Source: Dimorphilus gyrociliatus
Lineage: Eukaryota > Annelida > Polychaeta > Dinophilidae
Length of the DNA stretch: 64,000 nucleotides
Direction: 5' to 3'
Assembly: GCA_904063045.1 (NCBI GenBank)
Contig: CAJFCJ010000006.1
Coordinates: 3,426,408-3,490,407 of the forward strand
Under the pieces are notes generated by a model. It ran no database searches. It was not told the origin of the DNA and saw only the letters and a list, made by a program, of their open reading frames with translations. The position numbers and the translations under genes were made by a program. Shown here piece by piece: positions 33,605-47,396 of this stretch. The number at the start of each line of letters is the position of its first letter. Within the stretch, counting starts at the first letter, position 1.

Positions 33605-33967
33605 TTATCTGCTTCAGTCATTGTAATATCGGTGTCTTCTCTAAGTAAAAACTTTCACGACTGTGATATAGAAAAAAAGGAAATTATTGTTACTATGCAT
33701 CTTTTTACTTTGTATAAGATATGCTGTTCTCGTTGTTTGTATATTAACTCCGAAAGGTGATTACTTTAATTTGTAAACTAGAATACATCTTGAACATAAA
33801 CAAAACTATAAAATTTGTATTTGATATAACAATAAGCGCCATCTGTATTACTAAGATAAGGGCCTAACTTTGTATTAGGCTATCACAAAGAATATTGCTC
33901 TACTACAATGCTAATTCTTATCAGTTCTTACTTTTGAATACCTGTACAATTAGAGGTATATTGTAGA
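33605..33967. other. Spacer between claudin-like genes A and B
   Basis: 363 bp of 3' UTR and promoter sequence; no distinct feature. Confidence 0.4.
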
Positions 33968-34880
33968 ATGGAAGAAAAATTACCTCTGCAGGATTTAAAT
34001 CCTGATTTTACGACAAAGACTGAACTGGAGCAGCATGATAATGTCTTTAAGGAGAATACAAATTACGAAGGACCCCCTAGAGTTTCTAAAAAACCGTATG
34101 AAATAAGAGATTGGGGCTTAATGGGAGAAGTAAAAATTCCAAAGTTTGGAAATTTATCAAAGAGAAGAAACGTATCGTTGTTAGGTTGGATAACATTGAT
34201 TTTCTTGTTATTAGCTTTTGCTCTTTCCGTAATCTCCTTTACGGTACCTGGATGGGGTGAAACAACTGAACAAGGGGTTAATGACGACCTCTTCAAAGGC
34301 AGATACGGAGTTTGGTATGTATGTTCAAGACCATTGGATGGAACCACTGGTAGAGAAGATTGTGAACCTTTGAATTTAGTTCAGAAAGTTCCAGGTAAAG
34401 CATAAATGCCAATTAAATTTCCAATTAGAAATTAACTAACAATAGAAACATTTCAGGTTGGTGGAAAGGATGTCAAGCTCTTCAAACAATTCAGTTATTT
34501 ATGGGGTTAGCAGGCTTAATAACAGTTATAGCTTATACATGTATGCCATCTTTCAACGAAAATGTATATGTTGCTCACGGATTGGTATTTTGTTGTGTAG
34601 TAGCAAGTTAGTTTCATCTTCCTGTTAATAATAGTTTTAATGTTGTTTTTTTATTATTAAAACAGCTATAGCTGGAATTATATCATGGATTGTTTTCTCC
34701 GTAATGTTTGTTAGATCAGCTTGGAAATGTTGCGAATATCCTATTCAACATCAGATATTTACTTATTGGCTCTCTTACGGATTTCATTGTGCAGTTGTTA
34801 CTAGTGGATTTTTTATACTTTCATCCATAACTGGAGCATACGAAACAATTAAAATCAGAAACGGTTCATATCATTGGTAG
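33968..34880 (+). CDS. Claudin/PMP22-like four-span membrane protein B
   Basis: Exons 33968-34394, 34457-34606 and 34666-34880, both introns in phase 1, encode 263 residues. A 70-residue cytosolic N-terminus rich in charged residues precedes the first span (LGWITLIFLLLAFALSVISF). The loop has VPGWGE and GVWYVC with a later DCEPL cysteine, matching the W...GxW..C signature. Three further spans follow; the C-terminal tail is short. The middle exon is 150 nt, identical in length and phase to those of genes A and C, so the three are paralogues. Confidence 0.82.
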
Positions 34881-35265
34881 AAAGATTATATTAACTATAT
34901 TTTATTATTATTCATTCAAACAGTTATAAATGATTGTTTTGTTTACTTCTTATATACTTATGTAAAATATTAATCTTATTTTTTAGACTAATTAACGTTA
35001 AATATTCTCTTTTTCAAATAAAAATATACAAAATTTACAACAAATGACTTAAATTGATGTTTTTAGCACATTGTTAATAATACTTATGCAATGATTTTCA
35101 CTTTGTTACTATAGTGTCTATATGTTTATTTTTACTTTAGATAATTTACAAAAAAATTTCATTCATAAATATTAAAAGTTTGAAAAGATTGCTATGGACA
35201 CCGTATTGTTATGTTTGGATAATGGAATTATTTCTTCGGTAGTGAGGTGAAGGTCACTATACAAG
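34881..35265. other. Spacer upstream of the BTB zinc-finger gene
   Basis: 385 bp, AT-rich, no distinct feature. Confidence 0.4.
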
Positions 35266-37203
35266 ATGGATATATACTTCCCTTTAAATGGATTTAATGA
35301 AAAAATCACTGTTTCAAGATCCTCAAAAGACATCCAATCAAACTTGGGTAGAAATTTGAATGATTATAGAGCCGATGGAACATTTTGCGATGTAGTATTT
35401 ACAGTGAATTCAACAGATATCTACGCTCATAAGAATGTACTTTCCGCATCCAATCCTTATTTTCGCTCTTTATTTAATGCAGATTGTGTTGTATCAAAAC
35501 AAGAAGTCAAATCATCAAGCGTAGAAATATTTCAGTCATTTCTGAACTTTTTATACACCGGAACGATCGAAATCAACAATGATAATGTTTTCGCTCTAAG
35601 TGAACTATGTGCCAAATACGTTTGTGATGAAGTTCTTAATTGGTGTGCAAAGTTTATGCAGAAGAATATGACGAATGAGAATTGTATTTTCATAAAAAAT
35701 TTGGCGGATAGAATGAATCTAACAGAATTGTCAGAAATATCGAAACATTACATTATTGACAATTATAGTTGCCTGATAAATAGTTCATATATTTTAACAA
35801 TTCCTCTTAGGCAGTTTCAGACACTTCTCTCTGTCAGATCGTCGGCCAATCGATCTCTAGTCGATATAATATGTGCTTGGGTTCGTCATAAGGAAAATGA
35901 TCGAAAATCACATCTAGAATCTCTTTTTAAATGTCTCAATTGGAAGGAAGTGAATGAAAAACGCTTAGAATCCATATTCTCGAATAATATATATTTGGAA
36001 GGAACCGATGACGTGTTAGCTTTATTATCAGCAGTTGCATGTCAAAGATCTCTTTCCGAGAAGTATATGGAATTATTAAATCAGATTAGAAGCGAATTTG
36101 AAAAAGTTAGTATCGAAGAAAGAGATCTACCAATTATTGAAGATTCTGAAGAAATAGATAAGATTCTTAAAGAAGATTCAAATGAATTATTATTAAAAGA
36201 AAGTATTCCCATTGTTAAAATTGAACAGAGAACAAGAAGGAAAAAGAGTAGGAAGAGCGGAGCAAGTACCATCAAAATGATTTCGAAATCTGGAAGAAAT
36301 TACAAATGTTTACGTTGCCCTTATAGTGCCCACTGCCCTAAAAGGATATCAGAACACTTCAAAGCAATTCACATTCAGTCAGATAACGAATATAAATGTT
36401 CACTTTGCAAGTTCCAGACTTGCTATAATAGAGATTTCTATAACCATATGAAAGAACATTATAAAGGTCCACCATACAAATGCGACTACGTAAATTGTTC
36501 TTTTAAAGCTCATCAGATTTATCAATTAGTCAACCATCAAAAGAAACATTCTGGTGATTATCCCTACGAATGCCCTGAATGTAATAAAAAGTTTTCTCAA
36601 AAGGGCAACCTCAATGTTCATATCAGAATGCATTCTGGTGAAAAGTCATTTTCGTGTGATATTTGTGGGAAAATGTTTAGAGCCAAAAATACTTTGAAGC
36701 AACATGCCGCTAAACATTCGAAAGGAAAGCCTTTTTTGTGCGATCAATGCCCGTTTAGTACCAAGTATCAATCTCATTTAGCATCGCATAGGCGAACACA
36801 CGATGAAAGTGCAATGTTTTATTGCAACTATGAAGATTGTAACTATAAAACCTATAAAAGGTGTATTCTAAAAACGCATCTAAAAAAACATTCTGGAATT
36901 AAGGAGCATGTATGTTCCACTTGCGGAAAAGCTTTCATGGAAAGATCTCATCTTATTCGCCATGAACGAATACATTCTGGTGATAAACCTTTTAAATGCG
37001 ATCATTGCAGTTATACAACCGGGAGAAGTGATAAACTAAAATTACATTTAAAGAAACACGACAGTAAAGGAATTATTGGTCCTGCTATTACCGATTCGCT
37101 AAATCAAGCCATCTTTAACGATAATATGATAAATATAGACAATGGCGGTATAGAACAAACTGATCTGGCTGATAGAGATATTATGGATTTGATTCAAGAG
37201 TAG
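35266..37203 (+). CDS. BTB-BACK C2H2 zinc-finger protein, intronless
   Basis: One uninterrupted 645-codon frame. A BTB domain spans about residues 30-130 (DGTFCDVVFTVNSTDIYAHK, VLSASNPYFRSLFN), followed by a BACK-like region to about 255 with DIICAWVRHKEN and an acidic/basic linker. Nine C2H2 fingers then run from about residue 347 to 608, with some standard TGEKP-like linkers (HSGDYPYECPECNKKFSQKG, HSGEKSFSCDICGKMF). It is probably a DNA-binding dimeric regulator. Absence of introns contrasts with the three-exon claudin-like genes on both sides and suggests retroposition or intron loss. Orthology not recognised. Confidence 0.88.
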   Translation: MDIYFPLNGFNEKITVSRSSKDIQSNLGRNLNDYRADGTFCDVVFTVNSTDIYAHKNVLSASNPYFRSLFNADCVVSKQEVKSSSVEIFQSFLNFLYTGTIEINNDNVFALSELCAKYVCDEVLNWCAKFMQKNMTNENCIFIKNLADRMNLTELSEISKHYIIDNYSCLINSSYILTIPLRQFQTLLSVRSSANRSLVDIICAWVRHKENDRKSHLESLFKCLNWKEVNEKRLESIFSNNIYLEGTDDVLALLSAVACQRSLSEKYMELLNQIRSEFEKVSIEERDLPIIEDSEEIDKILKEDSNELLLKESIPIVKIEQRTRRKKSRKSGASTIKMISKSGRNYKCLRCPYSAHCPKRISEHFKAIHIQSDNEYKCSLCKFQTCYNRDFYNHMKEHYKGPPYKCDYVNCSFKAHQIYQLVNHQKKHSGDYPYECPECNKKFSQKGNLNVHIRMHSGEKSFSCDICGKMFRAKNTLKQHAAKHSKGKPFLCDQCPFSTKYQSHLASHRRTHDESAMFYCNYEDCNYKTYKRCILKTHLKKHSGIKEHVCSTCGKAFMERSHLIRHERIHSGDKPFKCDHCSYTTGRSDKLKLHLKKHDSKGIIGPAITDSLNQAIFNDNMINIDNGGIEQTDLADRDIMDLIQE

Positions 37204-37329
37204 ATTATTTCATTAGATATAATAAAATATGACAAACCTTATTTATTGTTTTATGATATCGATAAGCTCTGTAAACATGACCAAGGTACAAATCGCTTTA
37301 GTTCTCATTTCATTTCAACCTTCTGAACA

Positions 37330-37959
37330 ATGTCATCGAAGGGCTTCTACTTTCTTTTAGGCTTAATACCAATGCTATTCATCTCTCAAATTATATCCAT
37401 CGCGTTACCATATTGGTCAATGTTCTCTTGCAGTCCGATAGAATGTAAAATAAATATTGGAATATGGAAAATATGTGTCGATCCACCCGGCCAGTGTCAA
37501 ACCCTTCATACTGGAATTGGTCTAAAATCTTTTTTTTTTGTTGTCGTTTACTTAATCTTCAAGTTTTATCTTCTTTATATTTTTCAGACTGGTTAAATAC
37601 CGTTCGAGCTTTTATGATAATCGGTCTAATTGGTCTGGCAGGGGCATTTTTCATTCTTCTACTTTTCTTAACTTTCCTATCAGGTTTGGGTAAGGCAAAT
37701 GGTAAAATTATTGTTAGCATCATTCTTATAGTAACAGGTAACTTAAACCAATTGGAATATAAAGGTATAAATGTAGGTTTAAATTTTAGGAATTTGTATT
37801 TGCGTATCGGTCGTTACATGGGCTGCAAATTATAATAATGGTAATAGAATATGGCTAGACAGCTTTACGAATGAGAAATTCCATTTACACGCCAGCTTTG
37901 GTTTAGCTGTCGCCAATTGTATTTTATGTTTATCAGGAACAGGATTGGCTTTTATTTGA
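37330..37959 (+). CDS. Claudin/PMP22-like four-span membrane protein C
   Basis: Exons 37330-37519, 37588-37737 and 37790-37959, introns in phase 1, encode 169 residues, the smallest of the three. It begins directly with a membrane span; the first loop has LPYWSMFSC, GIWKIC and a further cysteine; three more spans follow and there is almost no C-terminal tail. It starts only 127 bp after the BTB zinc-finger stop. The 150-nt middle exon links it to genes A and B. Confidence 0.8.
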
Positions 37960-38070
37960 AAACTTGCACTCATTACTACAATACTGCCTTAATCATTCAT
38001 ATAAAATATTCCATCTTTGAATTATTATCAATTGTTTTTGATTGTAATATAAATTTCCATCTGTTGTCGT

Positions 38071-39525
38071 TTATCTAAATAATAATAAATATACTGTATA
38101 TATATATAATTTATATATATTTAATTCATTAAAGCAAAATACGTTATTCTTTACCATGTCTATATTAGATGAAAATGTTATTTTTCCTTTAACGACAACT
38201 GAATTTTTCAAAACAATAACATACTGTGGAATGACTGACGATGGATTTTCGTATTCAACTGTTGGATCAGATTCGAATGAGACGGCTTTATGAAGATCTT
38301 CGAAAAGTATTTTATTATAGAATAAAAGTCCATCTATTCGGCTAGAAGAATCAAGAAAGAATTCAAAGTCTGTAGTTTTTGTAAATACTGATAAATTCAA
38401 GGTTTTTGCATCGTATTCCTTGAATAGTTTAGGAATACTCTTTATATTATTAGGTCCAATCGGACTTGACAGAGCTCTTCCTTCCGCTCTCGCTAAATGA
38501 TTCAGTTCACTCATATCCAAACCATACATGTTATTGAAGCAGTGATAGTTTTGTAACAATATTTTATTGTTAACCATAGGAGCAACATAAGTTTCAATTT
38601 TCCTAGGTAAAATAATACCATCCTGCTTCTAAGCAATATAAATAAAGAGTTAAATGATTACAAAATCAACACTTTAAAAACTAAAATGTACCAAATAGTT
38701 ATCCCTGAAGAATAATAGATTATTGATCATATTTGATGGTTTAATGAACTCTGACTGCCAATCGCAAATTAAAATATCAAATATTTTAGGAAGAGGCGTT
38801 TGCTTCATGTCACGAGGAACTACTGTAACGTCTGCAAATATATGGCTTTTTTGGCTATATTTCGAATAGATAAATGAAAATATTCACGATCATTGTATCC
38901 ATTATCTTTAAGAATTTGCCTGGTTATTGAATAGAATTCGGTAGGTTCAAAGGTAAATACGTATTTTGCTCCTGCTTCTAATGCCCATATTGTAAATAAT
39001 CCTGTTCCTCCGCTTATATCAGCTACAATTCTATCTTTAAAAAGATGTTTGTTTGATAAAATACTCTTCTTAAATGCTAACATGTAGTTCTTATGATTTA
39101 TTCTTGTCTAAATGAAAGGATAGAAAGACGATTATTATAGAACTTTTATAATAGACAAGTATCCAATTTGTAAATTAATTTGTCATACTCGTTGATAAGA
39201 AAAATGTAAAAGCGGCTCTCTATAAATATCCTTTGAAGTTATATCGTCAATTTTACCATATTTCTTCTCTACAACTTCTTCAAAGTGTATTAATTTCTCT
39301 AAAGCCTAAAATCAAAAATATCCGACAGGGAATATTATAAATATACTACGAAAGTTGAATGCATGCTTGTTCTACATTGATAAAGAGAGATAGGTTGGGA
39401 TCTCTTCTACCGCCTCCTAATATTATTTTTCTTCTTTTAATTTCCCTTTCCGTAATTGTTGTCTTCTGAAAAAGTAATTTGAATATATAAAATACAGTTA
39501 CGAACCTGTCTATAATTTCCGCCAT
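38071..39525 (-). CDS. PRMT-like protein lacking canonical catalytic residues
   Basis: 382 residues from six exons: 39502-39525, 39376-39465, 39189-39305, 38888-39107, 38692-38831 and 38071-38628. The fold of type I arginine methyltransferases is clear: NKHLFKDRIVADISGGTGLF (SAM motif I), a conserved Glu in FTFEP, DNGYNDHVTVVPRD, LKQDGIILPRKIETYVAP and FNNMYGLDMSEL. However, the double-E loop SEWMGYxxxYES reads CDWQSEFIKPSN, replacing both catalytic glutamates, and no THW loop is found near the C-terminus, which is also shortened. Frame and splicing are intact. It may be a non-catalytic partner or a methyltransferase with another mechanism. About 85 residues precede motif I. Confidence 0.8.
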
Positions 39526-39882
39526 GTCTTTTTTTTTACGGTTTTACAATTGAACTTTTAAAACATTATTCAGAACTAAGGTTATAAAGAAGAAAACCCT
39601 ACTTACCGACATTTTTTGGGTTACTTAAACTTTTATAAATGATTGAATATTCAAGTTTTCAACGAATTTTAATGAATAACGGGGGAAATAATTCTTATTA
39701 CAATGTAAGATGATATTTCCTTTCCCACAGTCTTTTCCTATCACGTGACTAAAAGGAAAGTAGTTTTCTCTATTGAATTAATGTATTCTTAACTAAAGAT
39801 TTATTTTTTAAATATGAAATAAATTAACAATATATTTTCATAGAGTTAAAAAGTCTTTATATATATATATAAATATATACAT
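39526..39882. other. Intergenic region PRMT-like / PIBF1
   Basis: Upstream region of the PRMT-like gene. A TCACGTGA E-box palindrome lies at about 39740-39747. Otherwise AT-rich. Confidence 0.4.
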
Positions 39883-42869
39883 TTAGGATTTGGCGCCATT
39901 AACCATAACTCTGGAATCTTTTTCAGGATATTGGAATTTTTTTGGATTAGTCTGCAAAATAAATTTATATAATTACACTATTAAAGATTATTAAAATATA
40001 ATATTTACAAAAGACGTTGGAGATGGATTATGTACATTACAATCATCATCATTGGGAGAAGAAGAGGCAACTACTCTAGTTTTTCTAGAATAAGATGACG
40101 GTTTCGCTGATATTCCACCAGTTTTCTTTGTTTTGAGATTATTTATCAAATTTTGCATTTCACGTAACTCCTTCAAACGTAAAGAAAAAGCAATGGTTTT
40201 ATTTAATATATAAAAATATAACTTATTTTAAAAGTAAAAAACCTCGTTTTGTAATAAAAGAGATTCAATATCTCTCTCAGACTGCTTTTTCAATTGGAGT
40301 AAGTTATTTCGTTCTTTTTTTACTTTTCTGCAATTATTTTTGAATTGGTAAAATAAAAAAATGCCTTCAATAAAAGTATCACATACTGTAAATCATCCTC
40401 AAAACTCTCCAAACATTTCTTCTGATCATTAATTATTCCATCTCTGTGTTTTAAAGCTTCAACGAGATAATGATAAGGCTGATGACTATTATCGATAACT
40501 TCATTTGCTTGTCTCAATTGTTCAAAGGTTTTTTCCTTCTTCTCGGCTTCAATTTCCTTTTGTTTTTTAAGAAGAGTGCATTCTTTTTCTAATTGAAGAA
40601 CTCTTCTAGCCAATTGAACGCTATGTTGTAGTCGTCTTTTCGACATGCTTGGTAAATTGGCTCCATATCCATATGAGAGTAAGATATCTTCGCCATTTCT
40701 ATCACTCTCCGAAGCTATTTAAATTAATATTAATATATGAAAACAGTTGTTAAATGATGGAAATATTCAATTTCTTACATTCTGCTGCTTGCATTACGAC
40801 GTCATCTAGTTCATTTTCCAATTTTTCATATGTTTCTAATTTACACATTACTTCTTGTAACCTCGTTTGTAATTCGGTTATCTTCTTATCTTTTTCGCCA
40901 GTTGCTGAGTAGTATTCCTTTGTCATTACTTCTAATTTTTTATTCAATTTATCGCACTCTTTCTGACATTCTTGTACATTTCGATTGCTTTCTTCAAGAA
41001 CAATCGCTGTTCTTTCAACTTCAAAAGCTTTTAAGCGAACTTCGTTCGTCAACTCTCCAATTTTCTGATCGGTGCTTGATTGTTTCTGCCTGAAGCTGAT
41101 GATAAAAAAAATAGCATTCTTACGAGTTATTTTTGATAGAGTATAGAAATCTCACTCCATAAGTAATTGATCGTATTTATGCTGTAATTCATTTTCACTA
41201 GCAGTAGCTCTATCCCTTTCCGATATTGCCAAGTCCCTTGCTTCTCGAAGACTCCTTAAAAAATTAAGTATGATATAGAAAAGTGGAAAAAGCACAGATT
41301 CTTCCCGGATATTACCTGTTCTCTCGTTCATAAACTTCTTTAGCAGATGTTTTTAATCTTTCAATTTCATTGTCAGTTTTAAATCGCATTTTATCCAGTT
41401 GTTCTGACATCTTTCTTTCATATTGTTCTTTATATTCATCTCTAAATTTGGAAAAGACAAATTTTATAAAAGAATAAATAAAGCGAAAGAATAAAATAAA
41501 TAATTTAACCTCGAAGTAACGTATTTATCATATAGTTCTTCTCGTGATTGTTTTGCTAATTCTAGCTGATTATTTAATTGAATTTGCCGTTCTTCCAAAT
41601 ACATTAATTTTGTTTGTGAGTCAAGAAGCTGAAGAAAGGATCACATATAATGAATTGTCTCAAGAAATTGAATAAACCTAGTTTTTTTTATGACAAACCT
41701 GTCTTTGCATATAATCCTTATCTTGCTTCAACAAAGTATTGGATTTTTCAGATGCTGATAACTATAGAATTGTAAAGATAAAAATCCTTAATGATTAGAT
41801 TGACTAACTAGTACTGAAAGAGGAAACTTACGTGTGAGGTTAATTCGTCTCTTTCTCTTGTTAGGACGTCATTTGCAGTATTTATGTATGAGAATCGTTT
41901 TTGAATATCTATTAACTCCTTCTCGAAGTCATCCCTTTCCCTAAATTTACAATCCATTTTATAAATCATTTATACTGATAAAGAAATTCTGCTTTTTGGT
42001 TTACCTGTGAACTCTATCATAGTTCTCTACCTTATAAGTATCAATGGTTGTATGCTGTTTTATTTCTGCTAGAGATAGGACCAATCTTTCATTCTTAATA
42101 CTATGTTCTTCGAGTTTTTCTTTCATAGTAACAATATCCTAAAAATAGAGGAAAAGTTTATTTTCCAGTTTACGAAAGCAACGTACAATATTATATTCTA
42201 GAATATAATAAAAACCTCTGTTAATTTGGTTACTTCTGCTTTTAAACGGGTATTTTTATCTGAAGTTACTTTATGTTTGTGTCTTAATTCTTCATTTTCT
42301 AATTTCCATGGTTTTAACTCTTCAAATAATCTCATAGCAACAAATTCCTTTAAAGGTATATCTGTATCATTCTGTTGTCTTAGGTCTAGATATTGTTGTT
42401 CAGAAATGGCAAGGTCGAAAAGTGTCTTTTTTATATCTTCTGTTGCCGAATGTAATTTTTCATTTTGAGTTTCCAAAATTTTTTGTCTATTAACTAGTTT
42501 TTCTACTTGATTTTGAATAGCTACTTGTCTTTTCCTGGCTTCTTCTTGCGATTTGGTAATTTCTGCATCTAACCTTAGTGCCAAAACTTGTTTGGCATGA
42601 GTAACATCTGCTAGTTGTTCTTGGAGATCATCGATTCTTTGAGTGTATTCTGATTTTATCGAGTCAATGAGCATACATTTTTGAGACAGTTCGATCTTTG
42701 TAACTTGCAGATCATGCTGCAACTGTTTTTTCTCTAGCTGTGATCTTCCAACTTTGCTTTTGGAGGGGTGAGAGATGTCAGGCGATAGGGATAAGTCAGT
42801 TGGGACAGTAGTTTCCAGACTAAGATCATCCGAATCTAAACCAGAACTGGCGTTACTCTTGTAAGCCAT
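39883..42869 (-). CDS. PIBF1: PIBF1/CEP90 centriolar satellite coiled-coil protein
   Basis: A long coiled-coil protein of about 700 residues in twelve exons with 50-80 nt introns. The N-terminus matches PIBF1: SLETTVPTDLSLSPDI, then QLEKKQLQHDLQVTKIELSQ and DDLQEQLADVTHAKQVLALR. Further exons continue heptad-rich sequence without break (for example EHSIKNERLVLSLAEIK, TRERDELTSHV, DKDYMQRQ, YKEQYERKMSEQ) to a short tail after TNPKKFQYPEKDSRV. In vertebrates the protein sits at centriolar satellites and distal appendages and is needed for ciliogenesis (Joubert syndrome gene). It shares an upstream region with DRC11. Confidence 0.92.
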
Positions 42870-43285
42870 TCGGATGCAGTTTTTATTAGCCTAAGCAAAC
42901 TCTCGTAGGTCGATAAAATGAGAGATGAATTTGTAAAGATATTTTTGAATGAGTCCAGACTTGAAATTGAAAACGGAAGTTCTTCTTTAGAAATTTTTCG
43001 TACAATTTATTTAAATTTCATTTTAAAATATTCCCTAAAAGCAGAGACAATATTGTCTTTAAAATAACAACAATGCCTATTCACCTGAATACGAAGGAAC
43101 GTTTACGCGGGAAATTATAACCCGTAACCAGGCTAATATCGTTTCCATAGACAACCAACAAACTAAATGTTATTAGGAAGATCGCTTGTTTTTATTTAGC
43201 TATTATAACAGAAAAAAGTTTTATCCATTAAAAAATATGTCCCACAGGTTTGTATTAATTGGCTTCTTATTATTTGTTTACAACA
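42870..43285. promoter_or_regulatory. Shared divergent promoter PIBF1 / DRC11
   Basis: 416 bp between the start codons of two ciliary genes transcribed outward. It holds the X-box-like motif listed separately. Confidence 0.55.
43141..43155. promoter_or_regulatory. X-box-like RFX site
   Basis: GTTTCCATAGACAAC resembles the RFX imperfect palindrome GTTNCCATGGNAAC: the left half-site GTTTCC and the right CAAC arm are kept, with one extra base in the centre. It lies 145 bp before the DRC11 start and 272 bp before the PIBF1 start. A further GTAACC half-site is at 43124-43129. Confidence 0.5.
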
Positions 43286-46872
<3,587 letters not shown>

Positions 46873-47396
46873 TTTGAATGTTTTAAGCAATCAAATAAAA
46901 CAAACTATTTCTTTATATACATATATATATATATGTATTCAGTACATTTTATATTGTAAATATTCAAAATTGAATAAGAGAGTATGGTATTTTTGAAAAT
47001 TATTGTGCCTTTCTATTTATTCTCTCTATATTTAAATACAAAGAAAACTTAAGCAGCACCCATACAAACTTAATTACAGATGTAGGAAAGGTAATTTTTT
47101 TTTTTTTTTTTTAAAATTTGTATCGACTTATCTAAATAGTTCAAAAGAGTAATTAGAGTAAATTAATAACTAATTTAACAATCTGACATTAAGGTGTACA
47201 CTATTTTTAAATTTGAAACATCATTGACAAAAAATTCCTTTATTTAATATAAATATAATGGGTATATCTCATTCCCTCTGGTAAAAATCGATTCGTGATG
47301 ACTTTTCAGAGTGCACAGAATCCTTTAAATACCCTTTAAACTGAATTTCTATTAATAGACCTCATAAGGTTAAAATTAAAATAGCAACAACGATAT
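46873..47396. other. Intergenic region DRC11 / DEG-ENaC
   Basis: 524 bp, AT-rich, with an ATATAT hairpin near 46919-46936 and a T run near 47096-47113. No g. Confidence 0.4.
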
